In this document: positions 54,301 through 64,000 of the stretch, piece by piece
How the letters are laid out: each line of letters starts with the position of its first letter
How positions within the stretch are numbered: position 1 is the stretch's first letter
NCBI RefSeq assembly: GCF_000204055.1
Contig: NW_006768768.1
Location: 1,404,322 to 1,468,321, forward strand
Direction: 5' to 3'
Source of the DNA: Melampsora larici-populina 98AG31
Taxonomy: Eukaryota; Basidiomycota; Pucciniomycetes; Pucciniales; Melampsoraceae
Length of the DNA stretch: 64,000 nt
The notes under the pieces: model-generated
Seen by the model: only the letters and a program-made list of their open reading frames with translations
The model's database searches: none
What the model was told of the DNA's origin: nothing
Position numbers and translations under genes: made by a program

Positions 54301-57236
54301 CGCGAGGAGCCCGGAAAGACGCTACGAGGTATGCAGTTCAATGCTCATCTTGATGACTGCCTCACAACTCTGGGTGCCATGAGCAAGAGTGCACTGAAGC
54401 TGGTCACGAAGAACTTTGTTGGAAAGACACTACAATGTCAATGGCTGGATTGGGCCCAAAGTAAGACCACAATTGAAGATGGGATGACTCAGTCCAATTT
54501 CAATCGAGCAGGTGCTATACTCTCCGAGCTTGGATATTCAGGACCTGTCGCAGTTGGCTCAGATCAGACAGTTTGTGTCCAAACTCTTTGCCATCATTGC
54601 GGTTTTATTGTAGGAGCCCAAGGTGGTGATATACCATTTAATAACCCGGAAGAACTTCAAGAATTGCTTGAAAAAATCAAAAAGGAGAAGTTGCTATGTT
54701 CAAAAGTAAGTACTTGTTTCTGACCACATACTCTACTTTGTCAGTACACTAAGAGAAGATATCGTCTTGACCATTAGATTTGAGCTTACACCATTCAAGT
54801 TCTGCTTCCGAATATCCCAACTTTAGTGGTTGCTCTGTTAGCCAGTCCATCCAACAAAGGAGCAGAACAAATCACAGAACTCCACCATACCGTCATTCAA
54901 ATGAGTTCGGCTGCGGGCATCGATGTCTTGTCAATTGGTGCCAATGGAGCCGCAACTGAACTGGCTGCACAGGCCCAATTAAATCAAATCTCAACTCAAT
55001 TTTTATCTTATTTGACTACTGATCTTGACGTTAATATCAAAGTACCACTTTTTGGTAATCCACCCCGCCCAGTCGTGACCATACAGGATCCTAAGCATGC
55101 TAGGAAGACTGGATCAAATCAATTGCTATCAGGATCTTGTCTGATAACTCTCGGAAAATATGTTTTCTCTCTTCAAGATCTCTCTCAGGTTTTACAAACA
55201 CCAAACAGCCCACTTCTTACCAAGGATATTTTTGATTGTGATAAGCAAGATGATGGACGAGCCTTACGAACCCTCTGCTCTCAGACAGTCGCGACTACAC
55301 TATCTAAACCAGAATGTGTTGGTCTAACAGTATACTTGTTTATCATTGGCAAACTATGTGATGCCTGGTTGAACAAATCCATTGGTCATCGAGAACAAAT
55401 TTGGGCTGTATGGACCGCGGGCTTCTTCCTATGGATGTGGAAGGAACATCTTCTCAAACGTCATAACAAGACAAATGGATTGATGAGCTTCCATCTCAAT
55501 TGCATTTCTCACGCAAGCTTCAAGATATTCTCAACCCTTGCTGAATCCCTGTTGGTGTTGATCATTTCACATCGACAATATTATGCTGATTTCCCTTTTT
55601 GTCCATGGAAACATGGAACCGAACCTTGCGAGCATATCTTTGGATGGATGAGAATAATTTCTCCTAAATTTAGTGTTCTTGATGCTCGTCTCATGATGCC
55701 CAAGATTATTGCGGTCGTCAAGAGCATCATGAGTGGTAGAATGAAAATGCCACCATCAGAACACCTGCACGCGGGGTATCAAGTAGATTTACATGAAGAA
55801 AACCCAGATAACCTCAATCACCTTCGCGATTTCCCCTCAAATCAAGATATAACTGAAGATCTCAAAATTGCTAATAAACGCGCTCTCAGTTTGGCTGAGT
55901 TTTGTGGGATGGTTGGAACAGAGCTCAGTAATTTAGATGATGATATAGAAGAGATTGTCAGCTCAACTGTCAACCAATGTCAAGAACCGTTTCCAGGTAT
56001 GTGATCTGTAGAAATGTATCTTCATCTTGATTGTTGAGCTGATTACTGTCCTTAAATTTTAGATATTTCAACTAGCGCTGCGAAGGACTATGGAATTAAC
56101 TATGAATTTGAACATGGTGAATTTCCCGAGGACGTGGCTTTTGAAGCAGCAGCCAGGTTGACAAAGGAGAAGAACCGTCTCAATTTCATGCTTGATCAAG
56201 TGACGGAGACTCTTGACCCCAAAGTGATTCAAAATGCTGCAATGTCAATATCAAACCTTCTCAACTCTAGTGGTATGTACTACTTATTCTAACATATCTT
56301 CTAATCAATAGACTAACTCATATCTCTCCCAATAGACAAGCCTCACAGCTCAAATGGTCCTACTTCAACATTTAGCAACAAAGCTCTACTGAGCCTCGTT
56401 GACGGCAACAAACTCCACGTCAAGAACATACTGGGAATACGAAAATGGCACAATAGTCAAGTTGCCAAGAATAAAGGCAACGAACGAATGCTAACCAACG
56501 TTGATCACTTAAAGCAGGACTTGAATTCAACTACCAACGACGGTAGCATGAAGCCTAGCGCTTGCTCAAAGGCCATAGCTGTCTTCATGAAGACGTTCTC
56601 TGGAACTCCAGCTGGAGCCGCTCGTCGACATCAATGAAATATGCACGTGAAGATTAATCTTGCAGGGATTACCACAAACACAAGCATGGATCACACTTTG
56701 GACATGCAACAATTACTTGATGGAGGCTTCATTGGGGTTGAAAACCCAATCAAGCCAGGTAAATTCATCATATTCATCAAGAACAATGTATGTTTAACAT
56801 TTTGTTACGAATTGTGACCGATTGCTGATCTTTCATGTAATTATTTTGGGTTCAGACACTCCATCTTGCGCGTACGATAGTGGTATACGAGCACGTGGCG
56901 GGAAAACACGCCTTTGTGACAAGTGCAACGTCAAGACGAGAGTTATCACATGTTGGTGTACAGGTATTGCATTATAATCCAGCTTACCCGGTGGCAATGG
57001 CTACTAAAGAAGGGGTTAGAGACAGTTGGACTTATGCTCTCCTGGACGCCTCGGATATCCTCTACATCTTCAGGCCTTCTGATGGCTCAAACTTTTCTTT
57101 AGTTACAGAGGGTTGTTATTCAATCCCTGCGGTCATCCGGGAGATGCTACGAGATATAGATATTCCTCAACTTATTCAAAGGTACAATCATGAGCGACAA
57201 AAATTGAAGTCAAGCGCTCCAGAAGTAGATGAATAG
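51348..57236 (+). pseudogene. RNase H-fold transposase-like gene with several in-frame stops
   Basis: Exons run from MPLLIDVMKEALRLVEEF at 51348 to a stop at 57236. Exon 2 begins near 53082 (LGQPAQKDSQPAPAA). It has a Cys-rich part (LCPLSTPNKPCIRCK, FSCHCGAAPVTLC) that probably binds zinc. Downstream are PTLVVALLASPSNKGAEQ, SIGANGAATELAA, TIQDPKHARKTGSNQLLSGS, CDKQDDGRALRT and GTEPCEHIFGWMR, which carry conserved acidic residues plausible for a DDE site. Stops interrupt the frame at about 53797 (TGA), 53902 (TGA), 54776 (TAG), 54781 (TGA) and 56635 (TGA). These codons are one transition away from CGA, CAG or TGG. The final exon includes WTYALLDASDILYIFRPSDG. I know the family as repetitive in fungi but cannot name the superfamily. 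The element is no longer autonomous. Confidence 0.7.
51783..53032. mobile_element. Nested 1.25-kb insert with GGGGGA-type inverted ends
   Basis: Within the first intron of the broken transposase gene. The left end GGGGGATCCCCTGAGAAC and a following CTGAGAATGCTGAGAA are mirrored at the right end by reverse complements GGGGGAGCACCGAAGAATC and CTGAGAATGTGAGAATGAG. CTTTAAG occurs just outside both ends (51764 and 53021), but not directly adjacent on the left, so a target duplication is not certain. No coding frame is supported. Confidence 0.5.
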
Positions 57237-58102
57237 GGATCTGTTTTTCTTGTTTCTTATTTATTATTCTTTGATCAAAGATCAATTTACATTCATTATC
57301 AAATCACGCTCATTATCAAGTTACATTTATGGATTCAATCTTTAAGTATCAAATTACATTCTTTATCAAATCACGCTTGTTAGTAACTCACATTCATTAT
57401 GACATACAATTTTTATATTGCATATTTTTCATGAAACAAGTTTTTGTGCCATCAAAAACCATCTCCATCTGATTCAATTTGCTTTTGAGACCCAGCCAAC
57501 ATGAACCCGGCCCCCTGTTTGCGCGGAAATGGCCCTGATTCTCGGGTTCGGAGCCGGGCCAGCGAAAACTCCTGCTGGTGAGGTTGGTGACGAAAAAGGT
57601 CAGAATCAGGATTTTTTTTTTCGACCGGCGTCGCAGTCCCCAAGGTCAGAAATTTCGTCACCAACCTCAATAGACGCATTCCTGGGTCCTCATTCAAGAT
57701 ACCCATGACTCACTTGGGGCATCAATTATGGCTTGCGCTAAATTCTATCACTTGGAAGTCTGCAGACATTAAGATTATTCTACCCATACTTGATGGATTG
57801 GCATGTCAATTGAAACATGAGTGCTACAAACATTCAAATCTCTGTTAAGTTGGATATTTGCCACACCTCAATGATTCTCAAAAAAAGCCAAGAAATGAGA
57901 TCTTATCTCACCCTGAAACATTCTTCATACTATTTTGAGCATCTGGTGATCAGAGATCACAAATCACAAATCTTTGAAGGGCACGTTAGAGGGATTGTTC
58001 GAAAGAGTTTTTTCTGGCAAGTGTCTTCTTTAAAAACTACGCTTCCATATAAGATTTGAATCTAACAGAATGAGATAAATACATGAAAAGAAAGTAAGAA
58101 AA
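57237..58102. other. 3' region of the large element and spacer
   Basis: 57285-57400 contains three or four imperfect copies of ACATTCATTATCAAATCACG, a degenerate tandem repeat. 57480-57694 is the GC-richer right terminus of the transposon. 57695-58102 is host DNA, and its right end shares similarity with the 3' flank of the paralogous gene at 35 kb. No gene. Confidence 0.5.
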
Positions 58103-58780
58103 TCAGTCAGCAGGTTGATTAGAAGGCCCAGCTTGAGGATCATGACTTTGAGAAGCAGCAGCAGCCGCCTTCTCGGCCGCCTCTCTCGCTAATTCAGTAC
58201 GCCTTGGTCTACCTCTCTTGATGTTCCCGTCAGGAGCTGGCTTCCTCTTAAACCCACTTCTCTTGCTTTTTGGCTCCTTGGCCGTAGCAGTCTCTGACGT
58301 TTGACTTCCGGTTGTTGATTGTTCTCCTATGGTGTTTAATTTTCTCTTTTTGCTTACTTTGACAGTATTCTCAGCTGGAGCGTTGTAGGCTGGCTGGGTA
58401 GACTGCAATTGACTAGGATTATCTTGTAGAAGCTTTCGAAGATCATTGAGAATTTGATTTACAGAATCGGGATCGGCGGCGGCAGCATGTGTTTTTATGA
58501 CATTGAACAACGCGTGAGAGCTTTTGACTTCCACTGCACGCTTGTCCGCGAGGTATTTCTTGACAGCCTCCCTCAACAAAGTATGGATTGATGGTTGAAC
58601 GAATGTATCAGGGAATGGACCAGACCCACTCATGGCAGGCTGATTGGGAGTAATTCCAAAGGTCGACGCTTGTGTACCAAATAGCAGAGGATCCAATGAA
58701 GAAAGATCGGCTCGGAATTGAGAGCCTGCTTGCTCATTAACATTTTCGAAGTTCTGTTGGAAGTTGTTGTGAGGATTCAT
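58103..58780 (-). CDS. Shorter paralogue of the 35.4-kb basic nuclear-type protein
   Basis: A 225-residue single-exon protein. I start it at MNPHNN because this aligns with MDHHNN of the larger paralogue; the frame is open for 19 more codons upstream. The shared core reads SIHTLLREAVKKYLADKRAV, then LFNVIKTHAAA and QILNDLRKLL. The basic tail has SKKRKLN and KRGRPRR, the latter a textbook AT-hook core (GRP flanked by basic residues). Both proteins end with a QAGPSN motif near the C-terminus. Relative to the paralogue it lacks about 170 residues of the low-complexity N-terminus. Function unknown; nuclear DNA binding is inferred from the AT-hook-like motif. Confidence 0.7.
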   Translation of the reverse strand: MNPHNNFQQNFENVNEQAGSQFRADLSSLDPLLFGTQASTFGITPNQPAMSGSGPFPDTFVQPSIHTLLREAVKKYLADKRAVEVKSSHALFNVIKTHAAAADPDSVNQILNDLRKLLQDNPSQLQSTQPAYNAPAENTVKVSKKRKLNTIGEQSTTGSQTSETATAKEPKSKRSGFKRKPAPDGNIKRGRPRRTELAREAAEKAAAAASQSHDPQAGPSNQPAD

Positions 58781-61540
58781 TGTGTCAGTGGGCTGCTGGT
58801 TTTTTGGACAATTTGTTTTGTTTTGAATTGGTTTCAAGATTGAAGAGATGTGCGTATGAGTGCTGGTTGATTTGATGAAGTGGACTACTTATAAGAAAGC
58901 CAATGTTGAACGAGTCATCTTTATAGATCTTTCATCGATCAGCATCAGTTCGTATAAGTCCTGATGTTGGCCTATTTGGTCTGTCAAAATGTAGCGCTTT
59001 CAGACAGAACGGCATTCCATTTTTAAAAAGACAAAGTAAATGGTCTCGCCAAATTAATGTGATGAGTTGAAAGAAAGGAAAAGCAATTACAAATGAATCA
59101 AGCGGTGAATGCGAGCGGCTCGCCATTGCGATTTGCCATTTTTGGAGGTTTTTGGAGCCATTTCAAAACTTAAATGTATGCATTTGTTGACGGCAATTTC
59201 TTAACATCACCATCCAAGTTAACAGGTTTCGCATTAGTGTGAGGCGAAGTGGTAAAGTTCATGAGTCTGTGGAGCATAGAATGAGACCGTGTCATTCGGG
59301 CCAGTAATGCAGCTTTTCAAAGCTTTTTCAGTGTTCTAAATCATTCTCCTCTAACGTGACCGCGGAATTATGAATAGGCCGAATTTGGAAAAAGCAAGAT
59401 CACACATCAGGGATTTGCTATCACCCAGCTTACATATAATGAAGCAAGTCAATCACTCAGTCTGCCAAACGCTCATCGCGTTGACAAGTTTCATCAAAGC
59501 TAGCATGATTGAAAGTCTGTCCCAATGTCATGAATCAGCACCATCAAGTGTTGAGTTTAGAAAAGTGGCGTGCCCACGGCGAATGTGTGTCAGGCCAGAC
59601 TCAAAGCTTGTCAGAGCGCGCTACTGAGAAAAGCGTCAATGCCCTCAGGTTATGTAGTACTTTTCTCCTCTTCAATCATAAAACTGCATGCATCATACCC
59701 AGCTACGCTAAGCACACTCAATGCAACTCGGTATCAGTTATCAGTCAAGATTGTGCTCGCTGATGATTGACTAGCATATGAATCATCATCAGGGCATAGC
59801 CATAATCAGCATCCCAGGATGACATCTTTTGCCTGAGATGAATTTATTCTGGACAGCTTGATTATTTACCAACAAGATTCTTACAACATCACATTGACCC
59901 CATTGCCATTGGCGGACCATATCCCTCTTTGCCTCCTTTTGGAGACGTCGAGATATGGCTTGCTCTTTACCCAGAATTCTAGAAGCCCTGTGAGGCTTTC
60001 TATCCAGCTTGGCTGCTGAGAGCTTCTGAGTCTAAGAAAGTCATTGAAAATTAAGTTGATAGTGCCATGCCTACATTGAAATCAATGTTCAGCACGGTCA
60101 CAACACTTGTTGTGATTTGCAACTTTGGAAAAATCTGGAATCAACAGGCTGATTGCTGGGCTGATGTTCCATGGCCTGTGAGCTTGGACCGGCTGGAGGG
60201 GCTGTTTCATGGGTTCTCAGGGCCAGTGGTCCAGAAGTAGGCCAAGGTTGCACAGTGGTTGGAGGAATTGCAAATCACTGGATCCACAACCCTGATAACA
60301 ATATTATAACATTGGTAGTGTACTTTGAATGATATGACACTACTAGACTCACATAGACAATATCACAGGATAACCGTCATATAAACCTGGATATGGATGA
60401 GCGATTGGTTCAAGATGTGTGTTCATCACTGGCGCGTGATGTGATGCATGTGTGTGGTTTTGTTTTCAGTGGCTCACATAGAACTCTGGGAATAGATCAT
60501 CAAGCTGAGAAGATGTAACAGGAGCAGGATATATTGTGCAGAACTGTCTGTAGGTTTTGTTTGTAGCTGTGCTAAAGGCTAAAGCTAGTATTGTGATCAA
60601 AGATTTTGAGTGTGTCTTTGAAGATTTATTTGAATGATGATCTGATCACAGAATTGAATCCATCTTTTTACCAAAACTTGGTCAATTCATCATTAGTTTT
60701 GAGAGCAACAAGTTACCCACTCTCATACTTTGGTGCCTGATCAGTCTACATCAGGATTGAGAAAGGTTTGAAACAATTGAACAAATCATTTGACATGCAG
60801 TAAGGGAAGGAGTGTCATGATGGGAAAATGGAGCCAATCACAAATATTGACAGCACAGGTTAATGCTTTGAGTCCAATTGCCTGTTGGGGGGCAGGCACT
60901 GCTCAGTTGTAAAAACCTGCTTTGAGGTGGATTTAGACTCTGATAGAGTGTCAAGTTCTTCCAATTTCCTTGCACCACTTGAAGCCTGGACCATATATAC
61001 AAAGTCACTCAAAAAAATCAATGCCTTTCCTCAAGACTGACAAGTGATGGGCATCTAAGAAGGAGAGGACCTTCCAAGAACATGTACCAATCATTCCTTG
61101 CATCATTGGGGTGAAAATGAGTTAATTTCAATTTGAAGTCAGCACAATCCAAAAAGATCCAAGATTGGAAACTCAAGTTGTCTCATCTGTGCGCTGTCAA
61201 CATTGAACACACACAGAAGTTTCACAAAACTCTACTTAGGTACTGGCAACAGAACATTTCACAAGTGTTGCACTATAATTCCCTTCAGTTTGGATCAGGC
61301 CTTTTTGGCAAGACCTTGAAAAGATCTGTCTCATGTGCATGTTGAAGGAAACTCATTATTCAAACTGAATACAGCAAGCTGTACATTTTGAGACATCCCT
61401 GTGTTTTAAAGAACCAGAAATTTTATTGAGTCTCTTAAGACAGGCAAAAAGGCAGGGACAATCTGTCAATCTCTCAGCTATCCAAGAGATTGTACATTGA
61501 AACTTTTCAGCATACATATTTGAAGATATAAAATTTCAAT
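58781..61540. other. Intergenic; first kilobase is duplicated DNA
   Basis: 58781 to about 59800 corresponds to the upstream flank of the 35.4-kb paralogue. From 59800 to 61540 I see no gene, terminal repeat or domain. Short frames at 59370-59770 lie in the duplicated flank and differ from the other copy, which argues against coding. Confidence 0.5.
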
Positions 61541-61542
61541 TA

Positions 61543-61700
61543 GGGTACTCAAAGTAAGTATGCAGACGTACATACTTTTTGCTGCATACTTTTTTTTGGC
61601 GGGGAGACCGATGCCAAAAGTATATTTTTTTCTTTTTCCCCGCCAAAAAAAAAGTATGCACACAAAAGTATGTACGTGTGCATACTTACTTTGAGTACCC
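61543..61700. mobile_element. 158-bp MITE with nearly perfect 55-bp inverted repeats, TA flanks
   Basis: The left half GGGTACTCAAAGTAAGTATG continues to TTTGGCGGGG. The right half is its inverted copy with about three to five mismatches, leaving a loop of about 30 bp. TA at 61541-61542 and 61701-61702 is the likely target duplication, as in Tc1/mariner-derived MITEs. GTACATACTTTT-type words recur inside each arm. The minus-strand frame crossing it is incidental. Confidence 0.88.
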
Positions 61701-61702
61701 TA

Positions 61703-63791
61703 AATATGTCAACAGTGCAAGTCAATGAAGTGAGCTAGTGTTTGAACTGCTTCCAACTTGACTTTTGAGCCTGAAAGAAGCAAAAGCTGACTGAATGGGA
61801 CTTTCTTAAGTTTATAAATCAAGACACTCTCTTGGATCTTGAATCAGAAATCTTGATTGTTGATTTGAAGTTGCTCAAAGGGAGTGTAGACTTCAAATAA
61901 ACCAAGTACTGTATAAAATAACCATATGCCAGGTCCTTCTCCTCTATCTGATGAAATCAACTATGCAAATAAACACAAAATATATGCTGGGCGGAGTGGC
62001 AACCCATGTCCAAGAGTATCATTGTTCCTTGTACCTTCTGATTCATGATGAGTTTCAACAGAAGATTATGTACAAATGGATTGGCAAATCTTCAGACAGA
62101 ATCTTTCAAAGTTTTTGATTCAAGGTATTTTTTGCGCCAAAAAATACCTTGTATCAAATTGTGGGACAAGATCTTTCCAAGGGTCTAAATCCAATGATGC
62201 CTTCAATGATTCCGCAATCCAAGGCATCTATGTATGTTGGTGATATGGGTTACATGTCTTCTACATACATATGTGTAAAAGGGTGGCACAGCTTAGAGTT
62301 AAGCTTAATTTACAGAAAAGGCTTGCATTTCCCTGCCTTTTTTCTTATGACATTTAGAGAAATTCTTGGCTGTGGCAACCTCATGTCCAACAACTTTTCA
62401 TATTTATTGGGAATTACATACAAGAACCTTTGAGCCAATTCCTTTGCCTACATTTACTTTAGCCACACATTTTCCATAGCACTGATTATTCTCACTGTGG
62501 TTGTAATTGAAAGCTTTGTGTATTATCATGTGTCTCATGTGGTCCGACTCATTTGAATACTTATCAAGAACTATGATAAAATCTGAAAGACCTCAATATA
62601 AAACTCATTATTCTTTGTAGAAGTTTCATACACCAATCTTTTTCATCAAAGAAATCCTTTACAGTCAGAAAGATCTTTCAAACCTTTTACACATCTGGAT
62701 TGTACATATGAGGAGCAAATGGAACATAACATCAAGAACATACAAGCCAGAACAGGACAAAGTTATTCCATCTTGTTATATCTTTGAAGTCCATCTGATT
62801 CTGTACCTCACTTGCTCCATGCATTTCAAACTGTACATCACACCCTGCACTGGAGGCTTTCACGGCCGAGTATGGGTCATTTTCATACCTTAATCGCATG
62901 TCTAAATCTCTGTGTGGCAAATATATATGGCGGAGTCTTAGAGCGGGCTTCAGGATGATTTTATCCTGGTGGTTAAGGACTGTGATTTTGACTCATGTCA
63001 GCCATGCAAGAGGTCACCTTGAGAGCTTTTGCATTAGTCCACAGTCATCCTCCCCAGTTCTCGAGGAAATGTTTTCTTTGGCTTTCATTGATGTTTTTCA
63101 TGAGTGATCATATTTCCTAGTCCGGATAGTATCAACCTTGGTACTGAAATTCAAAACATTCCATACAAATGGTCCACTTGCATGTCACCACCGTTTGTGA
63201 AGTTGATTATTCTCAGCCAGCATGCTCAGAACCATCCTGAGTCGCTAAGCAAATCCTCCCCGGGGTATTCTTGTATCACTTAGCAGCTGAAGAAGAATGG
63301 ATCACCTGAGGGCGCTGCAGCTGAGGCCGGACTCGAGGGTGTTTGAATGAGAATAAAGATGGATTTGAAAATTTAGTAGATATGCTTAAGCTGAGTATGA
63401 TCTTTTGAATTACAGTTGTACTACAGATTAAAAGTCTCAGCCTATGCAGTAATATGTTGTAGTGTAGTGTAGTGTGACTGTGTAGTAGGTTGTAGTTGCT
63501 CCACTGATTGCCCCAGACAAACTCTCGATCAATCTTACAACCAATCATCCATCCTCACTTTTACCATCGAATTGTTCATGTCCAATCCTTTCTTACATCA
63601 AATTCAATCAGGTCTTAGTACCAGCATTAACTTCAACTAACCATTCATCAAGTCACTTTTTTTTCGTTACTTGTTCAATCAACAGGCTTCTCAAAAAAAA
63701 CATATCATCGATTGCTTCCTTACTTTTTCTTTTAGGACCTGTCGTCATTAGATTCCCTTCATCATTCAAATAAACCTCTTGGACATTCGAT
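61703..63791. other. Intergenic with one palindrome, no gene seen
   Basis: AT-rich sequence upstream of the gene that starts at 63792. Frames at 62149-62433, 62732-62920 and 62898-63107 have no domain or paired splice sites. A palindrome lies at 62112-62158. About 63460-63475 has a GTGTA microsatellite (TAGTGTAGTGTAGTG). Confidence 0.4.
62112..62158. repeat. Palindrome with arms of about 21 bp
   Basis: TTTGATTCAAGGTATTTTTT is followed by a short GCGCC spacer and the inverted arm AAAAAATACCTTGTATCAAA, with one mismatch. It could be a tiny foldback remnant. It lies in no supported gene. Confidence 0.7.
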
Positions 63792-64000
63792 ATGTCATTC
63801 ACACTAAAACAAGCCATCTTAGGCTTTGAAGGACTTCATCAGTATAATGATTTAAGAATGAAATCTATCAAGGAACAACTCAAAGCTCGTCAACCGATCT
63901 CAGAGGATGATGAAGCATTTTTCGATCATTACGCAACTAACCTTATAGCTGAAGTTCGATTGATCGAGAAACTCAAAGCTTCTACTTGCATCGAAAAGAC
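63792..64000 (+). CDS. N-terminal part of an unknown gene, cut by the window edge
   Basis: From ATG at 63792 the frame is open for 69 codons to the end. It begins MSFTLKQAILGFEGLHQYND and continues with charged helical sequence (EDDEAFFDHYATNLIAEVRL). The region before it (63560-63790) is pyrimidine-rich, as in fungal 5' leaders. Codon use looks like that of the other host genes. I recognise no family from this fragment. Confidence 0.55.
   Translation, partial: MSFTLKQAILGFEGLHQYNDLRMKSIKEQLKARQPISEDDEAFFDHYATNLIAEVRLIEKLKASTCIEK

Larger units (their letters stand above)
50951..57694 (+). mobile_element. About 6.7-kb DNA transposon with subterminal iterons
   Basis: The left end reads GAGGACCCATGAATGCGCCT from 50955. 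The reverse complement of the right end reads GAGGACCCAGGAATGCGTCT, and both continue into TATTGGGGTTGGTGAC-like sequence. A repeated word, TTGGTGAC followed by GGTCA, occurs at about 50981, 51026, 51070 and 57583, and inverted at 57643, like transposase-binding iterons. The multi-exon transposase-like gene at 51348-57236 lies inside. I could not fix a target duplication, so the exact edges are uncertain by a few bases. Confidence 0.75.

Noticed and set aside
57240..57440. CRISPR-like array from the repeated ATTATCAAATCACG motif
   Set aside because: Copies are imperfect, adjacent and without uniform spacers; it is a degenerate tandem repeat in a eukaryotic genome.
61478..61663. Minus-strand frame with lysine runs
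   Set aside because: It is the inverted-repeat MITE read in one phase.

Overview
The window looks like nuclear DNA from a rust fungus (Basidiomycota, Pucciniales). Genes are cut by many short GT-AG introns of about 50-120 bp. Intergenic DNA is AT-rich, transposon relics are abundant and nested, and the conserved genes are fungal (SAGA subunit Spt7, Mediator subunit Med5). A Melampsora-like genome is my best guess from composition and gene style. This is inference, not a database result. There are no bacterial features, no CRISPR arrays, and no tRNA or rRNA genes that I could recognise by eye.

Layout. 0-21 kb is the most gene-like part: a Tc1/mariner relic, SPT7 (+), a secreted protein built from four copies of one helical module (-), a nearly intact and young Ty3/gypsy chromovirus-type retrotransposon (7389-13800, 5-bp target duplication) 277 bp upstream of that secreted-protein gene, MED5 (+), and a membrane-anchored SGNH/GDS esterase-like gene (+). 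21-35 kb holds several small inverted-repeat elements, a glycoside hydrolase family 5 pseudogene (-), a repeat-bearing Ser/Thr kinase (-), and low-confidence gene remnants. 35-38 kb carries a nuclear-type protein with a low-complexity N-terminus and a basic GRP-containing tail (-). It has a diverged paralogue at 58.1-58.8 kb, and flanking DNA is duplicated too.

38.5-58 kb is a transposon nest. It holds a 577-bp long-arm foldback element, an open 11-exon DDE-type transposase-like gene with a C2H2 zinc finger (39669-43646), a broken Gag-like gene (-) split by an 816-bp CACTA-type element, an open 11-exon gene of unknown function (46588-48798), a 486-bp element with CACTA-like hallmarks, and a roughly 6.7-kb terminal-inverted-repeat element. 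The last carries a second, unrelated transposase-like gene with several in-frame stop codons. 58.8-63.8 kb is mostly sequence in which I see no gene, with one clean MITE and one palindrome. The window ends inside a new gene that starts at 63792.

How the parts relate. SPT7 and MED5 both belong to coactivator complexes that act on RNA polymerase II, but their proximity need not be functional. The secreted repeat protein, the kinase with repeats, and the duplicated basic proteins look lineage-specific. The elements show all stages of decay, from near-identical LTRs to old relics with many stops. Exon boundaries were inferred by eye from GT-AG sites and reading-frame continuity. For six genes the phases add up exactly (secreted protein, MED5, kinase, both open transposon-region genes, and the last intron of the esterase). 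For SPT7 and the pseudogenes the boundaries are approximate.
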